Of a stretch of 64,000 nucleotides of DNA, positions 17,797-26,250 are shown one piece after another. The notes beneath the pieces are model-generated. The model saw only the letters and a list, made by a program, of their open reading frames with translations. It did not search any database and was not told the origin of the DNA. Within the stretch, counting starts at the first letter, position 1. The number at the start of each line of letters is the position of its first letter. This DNA comes from Ammoniphilus sp. YIM 78166 (GTDB lineage: Bacteria; Bacillota; Bacilli; Aneurinibacillales; RAOX-1). The stretch is from positions 992,001-1,056,000 of the forward strand of contig NZ_SDLR01000001.1 in NCBI RefSeq assembly GCF_004522215.1, written 5' to 3'. A program made the position numbers and the translations under genes.

Positions 17797-18398
17797 CGCT
17801 CCACCTGTAAAATTCCTTGATAACAGCACCACATGATCACAACAGCTGAAGCACTTCCCCCGAAAAAAATGGCTAATGGCGGCAAAATGTTCACCAAGAG
17901 ATACATCAAGGCCAAGGCAAGAAGCATTACAACCGTATACATGGGATTAATGAGCATGATAAAGAGGGCATTCTTAAAGACCTGAAAGAGACTGACATCA
18001 TAATGGACATAGATAGGAAAAACATATAAGATCACCAAGCTAAACAGCAGGACCAACAGAAATAGAGGATATTTGCTCCATTGCAGTAACGGTTGGGAAG
18101 CCTGGTTGATAACCGAAAATTCAAAGTAGATGAAAAAGCCAATCCCTACAAGAATCCCCCCTAATCCATTGCTCCTGATCCACTCGCTTTTATATGTAGT
18201 CCAAAACGTTTTAAATATCGGAATATCAGCCTGCCCTAGAATCCATTTTCGTATAACAGCAAACATCGCAACGGTCGACGGAAAAAAGCCTAACAAAACC
18301 ACTCCTAGCAACGTAAATCCAATCCATAAGAAATTGACGAAGGCAAGCCTCATAATCCACTCGCTCACCCTATAGATAAATGATCCCACCAAGTTCAA
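17772..18398 (-). CDS. YesL/DUF624 family membrane protein
   Basis: About 208 residues with five predicted membrane helices, including MRLAFVNFLWIGFTLLG and FFPSTVAMFAVIRKWI, typical of the YesL family. The family occurs in gene clusters with YesM/YesN regulators and CUT1 transporters, as here, but its biochemical role is unknown. The frame extends to ATG 18467. However, AAGGAG at 18409-18414 favours TTG 18398 as the start, and the extra N-terminal residues do not resemble the family. The gene converges on the permease operon. Confidence 0.8.
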   Translation of the reverse strand: MNLVGSFIYRVSEWIMRLAFVNFLWIGFTLLGVVLLGFFPSTVAMFAVIRKWILGQADIPIFKTFWTTYKSEWIRSNGLGGILVGIGFFIYFEFSVINQASQPLLQWSKYPLFLLVLLFSLVILYVFPIYVHYDVSLFQVFKNALFIMLINPMYTVVMLLALALMYLLVNILPPLAIFFGGSASAVVIMWCCYQGILQVERKRSPKVG

Positions 18399-18487
18399 GG
18401 CTGTTTCACTCCTTAGACATGCAATAGTAGTAGTATAACATGTCTCTTGGAGGCCATGCGGTACCAAATGCTAAGCTATTTATTATC

Positions 18488-18865
18488 CTATTTATCTTCT
18501 CTTAATAAATACTCATTACCATCTTGATCCTTGAAGTTGAACATGGTTCCAAACGGCATTCTCACCATTTCTCCTACATCTACTCCGTTTTGCTTCATGC
18601 TTTCATATGCCGATTCGATATCCGTTGTGCTGAAAAGAATCGAGGGATGTGCAACCGCAGCTGGTTTTTGCTGTTCCATAGCCGACTTGGAGTAAAGGAC
18701 TAGTGTGGTAAATTCGTCTTCGCTTGGCCCGACTTCGATCCAGGAAAGTCCAGGTCCCATGGGTTGCTCCATTTTTAAGACGAAGCCGATTCTTTTGAGC
18801 CAAAAGTCTTTAGCCTGCTCTTGGTCTTGTACATAAACGGTAACTTTTCCTATTTTATTGATCAT
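18488..18865 (-). CDS. VOC superfamily (glyoxalase/bleomycin-resistance-like) protein
   Basis: 125 residues forming one VOC unit of two beta-alpha-beta-beta-beta modules (IGKVTVYVQDQEQAKDFW near the N-terminus, NFKDQDGNEYLL near the C-terminus). The C-terminal Glu is a usual metal ligand in the family. The frame begins at TTG 18871, but GGAG spacing favours ATG 18865. The substrate cannot be predicted. It is divergent from the membrane protein gene at 19004. Confidence 0.85.
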   Translation of the reverse strand: MINKIGKVTVYVQDQEQAKDFWLKRIGFVLKMEQPMGPGLSWIEVGPSEDEFTTLVLYSKSAMEQQKPAAVAHPSILFSTTDIESAYESMKQNGVDVGEMVRMPFGTMFNFKDQDGNEYLLREDK

Positions 18866-19003
18866 TTTCAAGTCTCCTGTTCCAATTTTTTCTCGATAGT
18901 TGATTTTATCAAATCAGGTATGTCAAAAACAAATTTTTGCCGGCGGTTGGCACTTCCTGGTAAAATGAAGAAAAGAATGCTTGTGTATAAGGAGAGGAAA
19001 ATT

Positions 19004-19474
19004 TTGTTTACCTTATTTCTATTAACCCATATCCTAACTGGTTTCGTTTGTTTAATTAGTGGCATAATTGCCATGGCTGCAAGGAAAAAGAGGGGGACCC
19101 ATACGTTATCAGGTGAAATCTACCACGGGGCCTACGTCTTGGTTTTTATTACCTCAGTCGTCATGTCTATCATTCATTGGGAAGAAAGTGCTTATCTCTT
19201 TTACATTGGCACTTTTTCCTATGCGCTTGCGTTATTAGGCTATTTATCTGCCAAATTCAAATGGAAGAACTGGTTAGGCTCACATATTGGAGGAATGCTC
19301 GGTTCTTACATCGGTATCGTTACAGCTACGATCGTAGTTAATATCTCTAAGATTCCGGTTTTAAACGAGCTGCCTGTGCTCATCTTTTGGTTTTTGCCTA
19401 CGATAATGGGAACACCGTTCATCATCAGAATCGGGAGAAAGTATAAGACCTCCAAAAAGAGGGTAAGCATTTAA
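19004..19474 (+). CDS. Small membrane protein, DUF2306-like
   Basis: About 156 residues with four to five hydrophobic helices. The pattern LTHILTGFVCLISGIIAMAA followed by a basic loop and GEIYHGAYVL resembles DUF2306-type membrane proteins of unknown function. The open frame starts at 18821, overlapping the VOC promoter region. AAGGAGAGG at 18989-18997 indicates TTG 19004; ATG 18965 is an alternative. The family assignment is tentative. Confidence 0.6.
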   Translation: MFTLFLLTHILTGFVCLISGIIAMAARKKRGTHTLSGEIYHGAYVLVFITSVVMSIIHWEESAYLFYIGTFSYALALLGYLSAKFKWKNWLGSHIGGMLGSYIGIVTATIVVNISKIPVLNELPVLIFWFLPTIMGTPFIIRIGRKYKTSKKRVSI

Positions 19475-19516
19475 AAAAGCAAAGCTGTCACTACCACATT
19501 CAAGGAGGGGAATGGG

Positions 19517-20389
19517 ATGCAGAAGATTAGTCCATATCTGTGGTTTAATGGGCAAGCAGAGGAGGCTGGCCAATTCTATGTTTCTATCTTTCAGAACTCA
19601 AGAATAGTCAAGGTAAATCGTTTGAGAACCGATAATCCTGAAACCACGCTCGTTTCTACCACTTTTGAACTAGAAGGGCAAACGTTTAAGGCCTTAGATG
19701 GAGGACCGCAATACCAGATCACGCCAGCCCTTTCGTTTTTCGTAAATGCAGACACCACAGAGGAGGTTGACCAGCTTTGGCAGAAGCTGTCCGCGGGCGG
19801 ATTTATCATGATGCCCTTGGATGCCTATCCCTTCAGCGAAAAATTTGGATGGGTACAGGATCGCTTCGGTGTTTCATGGCAAATCAACTTGGGCAGCCGC
19901 AAGCAAAAAATCACACCTTTTCTTATGTTTGTCGGAGAGCAGCATGGTAAGACCGAGGAAGCCATGCGCTTTTACTTTACCTTGTTTGATCATTCCAGCA
20001 TGAATCAGATCGTACGTTTTGAGCAAGGGGAAGGCGAGCCCGAAGGAACAGTGAAGCACGCAGTGTTCTCTCTCCATGGACAGGAGTTCATGGCCATGGA
20101 AAGCGCCTTAGGGCATCCTTTTACTTTTACAGAAGCCCTATCTTTGTTTGTCAGTTGCGAAACGCAGGAGGAAATTGATCTACTTTGGGACAAACTTTCT
20201 GAAGGGGGACAAACCCAAGCGTGCGGCTGGCTTAAGGATCGATTTGGCGTTTCATGGCAAATCGTTCCGGGTGTATTAAGCAAGCTCTTGTATGAGTCCG
20301 ATCCTGCGGTATCTTCGAGGGTGATGAAAGTCGCCCTTAAGATGAAAAAATTTGATATTAAAACGCTGTTGCAAACAGCTAAGGAATGA
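19517..20389 (+). CDS. Tandem PhnB-like VOC protein
   Basis: 290 residues made of two tandem PhnB/3-demethylubiquinone-methyltransferase-like VOC domains, about 1-130 and 131-270. Each ends in DRFGVSWQI, which makes the internal duplication visible. Each half has the YLWFNGQAEEA/FLMFVGEQHGKTEEA start typical of this group. No catalytic function is established. ATG 19517 follows AAGGAGGGG. The gene ends at its own terminator. Confidence 0.85.
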   Translation: MQKISPYLWFNGQAEEAGQFYVSIFQNSRIVKVNRLRTDNPETTLVSTTFELEGQTFKALDGGPQYQITPALSFFVNADTTEEVDQLWQKLSAGGFIMMPLDAYPFSEKFGWVQDRFGVSWQINLGSRKQKITPFLMFVGEQHGKTEEAMRFYFTLFDHSSMNQIVRFEQGEGEPEGTVKHAVFSLHGQEFMAMESALGHPFTFTEALSLFVSCETQEEIDLLWDKLSEGGQTQACGWLKDRFGVSWQIVPGVLSKLLYESDPAVSSRVMKVALKMKKFDIKTLLQTAKE

Positions 20390-20393
20390 ACCC

Positions 20394-20434
20394 AAAAGGT
20401 CTGAACCCACAAGATGTGGACTCAGACCTTTTTT
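20394..20434 (+). terminator. Terminator after PhnB-like gene
   Basis: AAAAGGTCTGA / TCAGACCTTTT stem followed by T-run. Confidence 0.85.
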
Positions 20435-20525
20435 CATATGTCACACACTGTCGCCTCCTATCATATTATTTTGTGAGTTGGGCTCTAATTTTTGTTTTAT
20501 TCCTTATCTGATGGAGGGGTACAAA

Positions 20526-21602
20526 GTGGCTAAAAATAAACTCATTATTATGGGAATCGATCACGGGAATGGGTACTTTAAAGGTTTCAGCAATGACTCA
20601 AAGGGAATCGTTCTGCCGAGCGGATTTTTAACAAAAGAGAGTGTGACAAGAGAAGATTCCACGGGAGTAGGGGATATCAAATACAATGAGTTTGAATCCA
20701 GTTTATTTTCCGGAGAACGCTACGTGTGGGGGAACGACATCAATAAAGCTAAAGGAAGATTTCTTTCTACTTATACCAATGAGGACCGATATACACAAAA
20801 ACAGTTTAAGCTGTTAAGCCAGTTTGGCTTAGCTAGCCTGATCACAGCTAAGAAAGGAGTATTTGACGTTTTGCTTGTTACCGGATGCCCTTCGCGAGAA
20901 AAAGGAACCAAACGGGAACAGGAATTGATTAAGGTGTTTAAGGGCAAGCACACGGTACAAATGAACAATGGACAAAAGACAATCCATGTCAGGGAATGCA
21001 AGGTGTTGCCTCAGCCTCTCGGAACCGTTCTCGATCTATACATTGATAAGAATGGTAATGTGGAAAGCGAAGAAATGGCCACCTCCTACATTGGCATCAT
21101 CGATATTGGCTCCGGTACAACAGATTGCGATGGAATTGAATCGTTAAAAGCAATGCCTGAGGACCGGCACACCATCCCGGTTGGAGTTTACGAAATTTAC
21201 CAGCGCCTTGCCGATTATATTAATTCCCAAAACATTGATGCCTATGCTACAGCGCGTAGTGTCGAACTGCAGTTTGACAAAGATGAATACCAAGCCTCTA
21301 AACGGCTGGCAGTCCCCATCAAAGAGGCGAAGGAACGAATTGTCCGGGAAACGGCTGAGTATCTCATCAATCAGCTTCAATTGCGTTGGAAAAACAGGAG
21401 CAAATTTGACATCGTCCTTTTGACTGGGGGCGGGGCCCAGCTGATGCAGCCCTGGTTCAAAGACTTCATCAAAGACATACGGGTAATTCAGGATTATCAA
21501 ATTGCGAATGCTAGGGGCTTCCTGAAGTTCGGCCTATTGCTCTCCAAGGACTACGAGATCCAACCTCATGAGGAAATAGTAGAAGAGACCGTAACAAGCT
21601 AG
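20526..21602 (+). CDS. ParM/StbA-like actin-family ATPase
   Basis: 358 residues with the actin fold signatures: phosphate-1 loop GIDHGNGYFK near the N-terminus, phosphate-2 loop IGIIDIGSGTTD near residue 193 and adenosine motif VLLTGGGA near residue 300. ParM-type ATPases polymerise into filaments that push replicons apart; the group also contains phage and chromosomal members of unknown role. The open frame begins at 20352, overlapping the previous terminator. GGAGGGG at 20513-20519 indicates GTG 20526. It is followed 12 bp later by a small gene that may encode the adaptor, and the two share a terminator. No other plasmid or phage gene is nearby. Confidence 0.85.
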   Translation: MAKNKLIIMGIDHGNGYFKGFSNDSKGIVLPSGFLTKESVTREDSTGVGDIKYNEFESSLFSGERYVWGNDINKAKGRFLSTYTNEDRYTQKQFKLLSQFGLASLITAKKGVFDVLLVTGCPSREKGTKREQELIKVFKGKHTVQMNNGQKTIHVRECKVLPQPLGTVLDLYIDKNGNVESEEMATSYIGIIDIGSGTTDCDGIESLKAMPEDRHTIPVGVYEIYQRLADYINSQNIDAYATARSVELQFDKDEYQASKRLAVPIKEAKERIVRETAEYLINQLQLRWKNRSKFDIVLLTGGGAQLMQPWFKDFIKDIRVIQDYQIANARGFLKFGLLLSKDYEIQPHEEIVEETVTS

Positions 21603-21614
21603 GAGCTGATTCCT

Positions 21615-22103
21615 GTGAAGAAAAGCGAATCGATTGTTTTCGATGTAAATTTTTCAGATTTTGAAAACAAGGGCAAGGCGGATCGTTTTTTTGCACTCTA
21701 TAAACAATTGCGGAGAAATCGTGAGTTAAGACGATTCTGCCGTGAAGCTTTTATGGAAAAGGCCCAACGTTACCTAGGCGGGGCGGAGGAACAACACGCA
21801 GAACTTCAAAAGTATATTAAGTCGAGAGGGATCGGATATGTTCTTGATTCCCTGCGAGAAAAGGAAAATCCCCAACCCGCATTGGTTTTGGACCAAACAC
21901 ACCTGGAAAGTTTGACGGAGAAAATCATTGAAGTGTTAAGAACCAAATTACCTCACAGCGAAGACCTTCCGGAACCGGATAATCAAATTACTACCCTAAA
22001 GGCTGTTGAAGCCACAGAATCTATGACGATCCATGAAATCGAGGCAAATCCATTATCACCCCCTCATAAACCAAATATGGAGAAGTTAAAGGCTTTGTTG
22101 TGA
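21615..22103 (+). CDS. Candidate ParR-like adaptor / hypothetical partner of the actin-like ATPase
   Basis: 162 residues, GTG start at 21615 after AGGAG. The first half is helical and basic (FFALYKQLRRNRELRRFCREAF); the second half is acidic and proline-containing, probably flexible. ParR proteins are small, have an N-terminal DNA-binding domain and a disordered C-terminal tail that contacts ParM. The gene order and build fit, but no ribbon-helix-helix motif is clear. The role is inferred from position, not homology. Confidence 0.5.
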   Translation: MKKSESIVFDVNFSDFENKGKADRFFALYKQLRRNRELRRFCREAFMEKAQRYLGGAEEQHAELQKYIKSRGIGYVLDSLREKENPQPALVLDQTHLESLTEKIIEVLRTKLPHSEDLPEPDNQITTLKAVEATESMTIHEIEANPLSPPHKPNMEKLKALL

Positions 22104-22117
22104 TATCACGCGTCGAG

Positions 22118-22157
22118 AAAGATGATCTCTGTATTAAGCAGGGTTCATCTTTTTATT
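22118..22157 (+). terminator. Terminator after ParM-like/adaptor pair
   Basis: AAAGATGA ... TCATCTTT stem with inner pairing and a TTTTATTTT tail, separating this pair from the ger operon. Confidence 0.7.
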
Positions 22158-22225
22158 TTCCAAACTGAACATAGTTATTGGGATTTTGAGGGAAAATATT
22201 TCAAAAAGCAACCAAGGGGCTCAAC

Positions 22226-23875
22226 ATGGTGTGGCAAAGATTAGTGGCACTACTTCCTGAACTGAAGATCTGGATAGGGGCTTTGATTTCTTTTCTTCTT
22301 CCCTATAGCATATCAAAAATTTCTCAAGTATTACCTAGTGGAAAAAACCAGCTGTATAAACGTTTCTCTAACAGGAGGGCGACATCAGACAAGAAAAAGG
22401 CCGACCAGCAGGAACTGAAATTCAATAGACGACTTCAACCGAACCTGGAAACGATAAAAGAGGCTATTGGACATAGCCCTGACGTCATCTTTCGCGAGTT
22501 TAAGATTGGATACTCAGAATGGAAAGTAGCGGTTGTATACGTAGATGGTTTGATAGATAAGGATACCCTTCACACCCACGTAACCGAACCTCTTACTCAC
22601 AATCGAGCGTTATTGGAAGGCACGATCGAACGCGCCAAACGGAGCATTCTTGACCATATTATTACATCCACGCAAGTACAGGAAGTGACTGATGTAAATC
22701 AATGCATTTTAGAGGTGCTTTCCGGAAATGCGGCCTTATTTCTAGATGGCGTAGACACGTGCTTAGTCCTTGGGACAACAGGCTGGGAGAGTCGCTCTGT
22801 AGATGAGCCCGTCACGGAAGCACTCGTGCGAGGCCCTCGTGACGGTTTCGTGGAGACTCTCCGCAGCAATACAGCCTTACTCCGCAGGAGAATTAAAGAT
22901 CCCAACTTTACGATGGTCAACTATAAAGTAGGCCGACGCTCTAAAAAAGATCTCTCCGTTATCTATATTAGGGGACTTACCAACGAGGAACTGGTTGACG
23001 AAGTAAAACGAAGAGTCGAGCGTATTGATATTGATGATGTTCCAGAGTCGGGGTATGTTGAACAGCTAATTGAAGACAACTACCTCTCGCCTTTTCCTCA
23101 GGTGCAAAATACAGAACGGCCGGACCGCGTGGTGAGCGCATTAATGGAAGGGCGCGTGGCCCTGTTGCTGGATGGAACCCCTTTTGCTCTAATCGTTCCC
23201 GTTACGTTTCCCATGCTGATGACCTCGCCGGAAGACTATTATGAGCGCTGGATGCCAGGATCGCTAATTCGGATCATGCGTTATTTCGCAGCATTTATGG
23301 CTTTATTTCTTCCGGCCCTTTATATCGCGCTCATCTCCTATCACCACGGACTCATTCCAACGAAATTGGTTCTCTCCGTAGCCTCAGGGAGGGAAGGTGT
23401 ACCTTTCCCTTCTATTATTGAAGCATTGATCATGGAAGTGACCATCGAAGTGCTTCGAGAAGCAGGGGTCCGCTTGCCGAAGCCAGTCGGACAGGCTATT
23501 GGTATTGTTGGCGGCCTGGTCATCGGTCAAGCCGCGGTACAAGCAGGGATCGTTAGCCCGATTATGGTCATTGTGGTCGCCTTGACTGCGATTTCCTCTT
23601 TCGCTTTCCCGCAATATGGAGCGGGGATCGCCATTCGGATGCTTCGATTTGGCATGATGCTGGCAGCTGCAGTCCTGGGTTTGTATGGCATCATTTTGTT
23701 CTATGTGGTCATCAATGTGCATCTTGTGAAGCTTAAAAGCTTTGGGGTAAATTATTTGTCCCCTTTCACTCCCTACCGGGTAGCGGATTGGAAAGATCTA
23801 ATTATAAGATTGCCGTTGATGTTCATGAAAGAACGTCCCGAAATGAACAAAACCCAAAATCGGAGACGCCAATAA
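22226..23875 (+). CDS. gerKA: Spore germination receptor subunit A (GerA/GerKA family)
   Basis: 549 residues. A cytosolic N-terminal region (about 60-300) of the GerA type is followed by four to five membrane helices between about 345 and 500 (FAAFMALFLPALYIALISYH, with GVPFPSIIEALIMEVTIEVLREAGVRLP just after). These features are diagnostic for the GerAA/GerKA family, which forms the germinant receptor in the inner membrane of spores. An extra N-terminal hydrophobic stretch (about residues 8-30) is present. The next two genes supply the B and C subunits. The K label is by analogy; which germinant it senses is unknown. Confidence 0.9.
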   Translation: MVWQRLVALLPELKIWIGALISFLLPYSISKISQVLPSGKNQLYKRFSNRRATSDKKKADQQELKFNRRLQPNLETIKEAIGHSPDVIFREFKIGYSEWKVAVVYVDGLIDKDTLHTHVTEPLTHNRALLEGTIERAKRSILDHIITSTQVQEVTDVNQCILEVLSGNAALFLDGVDTCLVLGTTGWESRSVDEPVTEALVRGPRDGFVETLRSNTALLRRRIKDPNFTMVNYKVGRRSKKDLSVIYIRGLTNEELVDEVKRRVERIDIDDVPESGYVEQLIEDNYLSPFPQVQNTERPDRVVSALMEGRVALLLDGTPFALIVPVTFPMLMTSPEDYYERWMPGSLIRIMRYFAAFMALFLPALYIALISYHHGLIPTKLVLSVASGREGVPFPSIIEALIMEVTIEVLREAGVRLPKPVGQAIGIVGGLVIGQAAVQAGIVSPIMVIVVALTAISSFAFPQYGAGIAIRMLRFGMMLAAAVLGLYGIILFYVVINVHLVKLKSFGVNYLSPFTPYRVADWKDLIIRLPLMFMKERPEMNKTQNRRRQ

Positions 23876-23899
23876 AGTGGCTCAAAGGAGGTCTTTACT

Positions 23900-24994
23900 G
23901 TGATTTCGCATCCAAAAGATCAAATCACGACCATTCAATCGGCCTTAATCGTCACCAATGTGATCATCGCAACAGGCATCATTACGCTTCCTCGGGCCGT
24001 GGCGAAGGAAGTGGGGACTCCAGATGGATGGATCTCGGTGATCCTTGGCGGTCTGATGGCCTTATTTTTTGGTTGGGTTGTAGGAAAAGTGAGTCAGCGT
24101 TTTCCTGGTCAAAGTTTTTATCAGTACAGCCAAGAAGTGGCGGGAAAGTTTCTGGGTAGGGTTCATGGGCTGCTGCTCATCGTATTCCTCATCGTATCGG
24201 CTGGCTATCAAGCGCGAATCATGGGTGAAGTTATCCGCATGTACCTGCTGGATACTACCCCACTTGAAGTGATTATCATTAGTTTTATGTGTGTGGGGGT
24301 GTACTTAACAAAGGCGGGAATCAATCCGATTGGACGAATAAGTGAACTGTTTTTCCTAGTGATCATCGTTCTACTACTCTTCCTGATCATATTCAGTTTC
24401 CGAAATTTCGAATTGGATAATCTTCGTCCCGTTCTCGGAGAGGGATTTCTTCCCGTATGGAAAGGAATTAATGCCACGGCGCTTTCTTATGGCGGTTTCG
24501 AGTTGATGCTTGCTTTGGTCTTTTTCATGAAAGAGCCACAAAAGGCAGCGAGATCCATCATGGCTGGCATCACCATTGTCATCCCTTTTTATACGTTAGT
24601 CGTAATATTGGCTATTGGCACGTTGACATTAGAGGAGGTGAAGACGCTAACCTGGCCAATGATGTCCGTGGCCAAAGCCATTGAGCTGCCGGGGGGATTT
24701 TTCGAACGGTTTGAGGCTTTATTCGTTGTTCTCTGGGTTATGGCCATGTATACTTCCTTTGTTCCGTTTCACTATACGGCTTGTCTGGGGCTGGGGCAAT
24801 TCTTCAAGAAGGATCACCATATATTCGCATTAGGGTTACTGCCTTTGATTTACATGGTTGCGTTATATCCGGAAAATTTGAATAGTGTGTTCAAACTGGG
24901 CGAGTATCTTGGATACTCCTACTTATTACTGGGAGCAGTAATGCCTCTTTACTTCTGGATGATCGCGAAGATAAGGAGGAAGGGAATTGATTAA
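23900..24994 (+). CDS. gerKB: Spore germination receptor subunit B (GerAB/GerKB family)
   Basis: 364 residues with ten predicted membrane helices of the amino acid permease-like spore germination family; it begins with an APC-like TNVIIATGIITLPRAV. GerAB proteins bind the germinant amino acid or sugar within the membrane. The start is GTG 23900 after AAAGGAGG. It lies 24 bp after subunit A, and its end overlaps the start of subunit C by 8 bp. Confidence 0.92.
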   Translation: MISHPKDQITTIQSALIVTNVIIATGIITLPRAVAKEVGTPDGWISVILGGLMALFFGWVVGKVSQRFPGQSFYQYSQEVAGKFLGRVHGLLLIVFLIVSAGYQARIMGEVIRMYLLDTTPLEVIIISFMCVGVYLTKAGINPIGRISELFFLVIIVLLLFLIIFSFRNFELDNLRPVLGEGFLPVWKGINATALSYGGFELMLALVFFMKEPQKAARSIMAGITIVIPFYTLVVILAIGTLTLEEVKTLTWPMMSVAKAIELPGGFFERFEALFVVLWVMAMYTSFVPFHYTACLGLGQFFKKDHHIFALGLLPLIYMVALYPENLNSVFKLGEYLGYSYLLLGAVMPLYFWMIAKIRRKGID

Positions 24995-26135
24995 ATATAA
25001 AAGGACGTTGAGCGCACTATCTCTCCTTTTCCTGCTGCTTTCTGCGGGCTGCTGGGATCGTAAGGAGATTGAAGATACCGGAATAGTCTTGGGACTCGGG
25101 ATGGATAAAGGCAAGCACAATCGAATTTCATTGATCCACCAATTCGCTGTTACGAATCCTTCGTCTGAAAAAGAAGGAGGGGGAACGCAGGGGAATTATG
25201 TTAATGTGATAAATGAAAGTGCATCAATATTTGCAGGCATTCGAGAACTGGCCACACAGTCAGAACGAGCGCCAAGCTATGAGCATTTGCAGGTCATTGT
25301 GATCAGCGAGGATATTGCACGCACAATCGATTTAAATGAAATCATCAACTTTCTCATGCGCAATACGGAGTCCAGACGTACAATCAAGATGGTCATTGCT
25401 CAAGGGGAAGCCAAGGAAGTTTTTGAGAGGTCTCCATCCATTGAACAGAACCCTTCGTTGAAATTAAATGATCTGATGCATCATACCAATAAGACTTTGC
25501 GCATGGCTCCTCAACTCAATTTGGGGGATTTTTCGGAAAGGATAACAGCAAAAAGAAGCTTTGTCATTCAACGAGTAATCATTTCCAAAAAAGACATGAA
25601 AATATCCGGCGCTGCCATTATCAAGGGGGAAAGCGCCAAGATGGCTGGGTGGCTGGAAGCAGAAGAGACCGAAGGACTCAATTGGCTGAGCGGGAAAGGA
25701 AAAGCGGGGCTGATTGAAGGGGTGGATCCTGAAACGGGTCAGCTTATCGTATATGAAGTAGGAAAAATGGAAAGCCGGATTAAACCCCAGGTCAAGGGAG
25801 GCCGAATCACTTTTACGGTGGATATCTCAACGGAAGGAAAGTTAAGAGAGGACTGGCTGCTACCCGGAAACGCCTTCGAGCAGGAGTTTATTAAAAAAGC
25901 TGAAAAGGTAACAGAAAAGGAAATCCTACGTTTAGCTGAAAAGGCTTTAGCTAAAACTCAGAAAGATTTTAAAGTAGATGTGGCCGGTTTCGGAAAGAAG
26001 CTGAGCATTCAATATCCTCAGGTGTGGAAAAAAGTAAAGAAGGATTGGGACAACCACTTCAGCGAAGTGCCTGTAGAGATTAAGGCTAACGTGCACATTC
26101 ATGAATATGGAACAAGAGGAACGAAGTCGGGATAG
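24987..26135 (+). CDS. gerKC: Spore germination receptor lipoprotein subunit C (GerAC/GerKC family)
   Basis: 382 residues with signal peptide and lipobox (LLLSAGCWDRKEIED); the WDR(K/R)EIED sequence after the lipidated Cys is typical of GerAC. The rest is the three-domain C-subunit fold. TTG start at 24987 overlaps the end of subunit B; AAGGAGG lies upstream. It anchors on the outer face of the spore inner membrane as part of the receptor. A terminator overlaps the stop codon. Confidence 0.92.
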   Translation: MIKYKRTLSALSLLFLLLSAGCWDRKEIEDTGIVLGLGMDKGKHNRISLIHQFAVTNPSSEKEGGGTQGNYVNVINESASIFAGIRELATQSERAPSYEHLQVIVISEDIARTIDLNEIINFLMRNTESRRTIKMVIAQGEAKEVFERSPSIEQNPSLKLNDLMHHTNKTLRMAPQLNLGDFSERITAKRSFVIQRVIISKKDMKISGAAIIKGESAKMAGWLEAEETEGLNWLSGKGKAGLIEGVDPETGQLIVYEVGKMESRIKPQVKGGRITFTVDISTEGKLREDWLLPGNAFEQEFIKKAEKVTEKEILRLAEKALAKTQKDFKVDVAGFGKKLSIQYPQVWKKVKKDWDNHFSEVPVEIKANVHIHEYGTRGTKSG

Positions 26136-26158
26136 ACTGCCATTTGGCAGTCTTTTTT
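26134..26158 (+). terminator. Terminator of germination operon
   Basis: AGACTGCCA / TGGCAGTCT with a very short loop and TTTTTT tail; the stem overlaps the gerKC stop codon. Confidence 0.85.
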
Positions 26159-26221
26159 AGTACGAAATTTTGAGGTTTCCAGTTTCTTTCTGTAGTCCGA
26201 CTATACAATAAATGAGGTGGT

Positions 26222-26235
26222 TGGAAACGCTTTTA
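26222..26235 (+). promoter_or_regulatory. Possible cre (CcpA) site upstream of glutamate dehydrogenase
   Basis: TGGAAACGCTTTTA matches 12 of 14 positions of the TGWAARCGYTWNCW consensus. It lies 15 bp upstream of the start codon, where CcpA would block transcription. It includes the region just before the ribosome binding site. Confidence 0.45.
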
Positions 26236-26250
26236 AAAGGAGGAACGAAC

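Noticed and set aside
20352..20525. N-terminal extension of the ParM-like protein
   Set aside because: It covers the end and terminator of the preceding gene; the actin phosphate-1 loop sits directly after GTG 20526.
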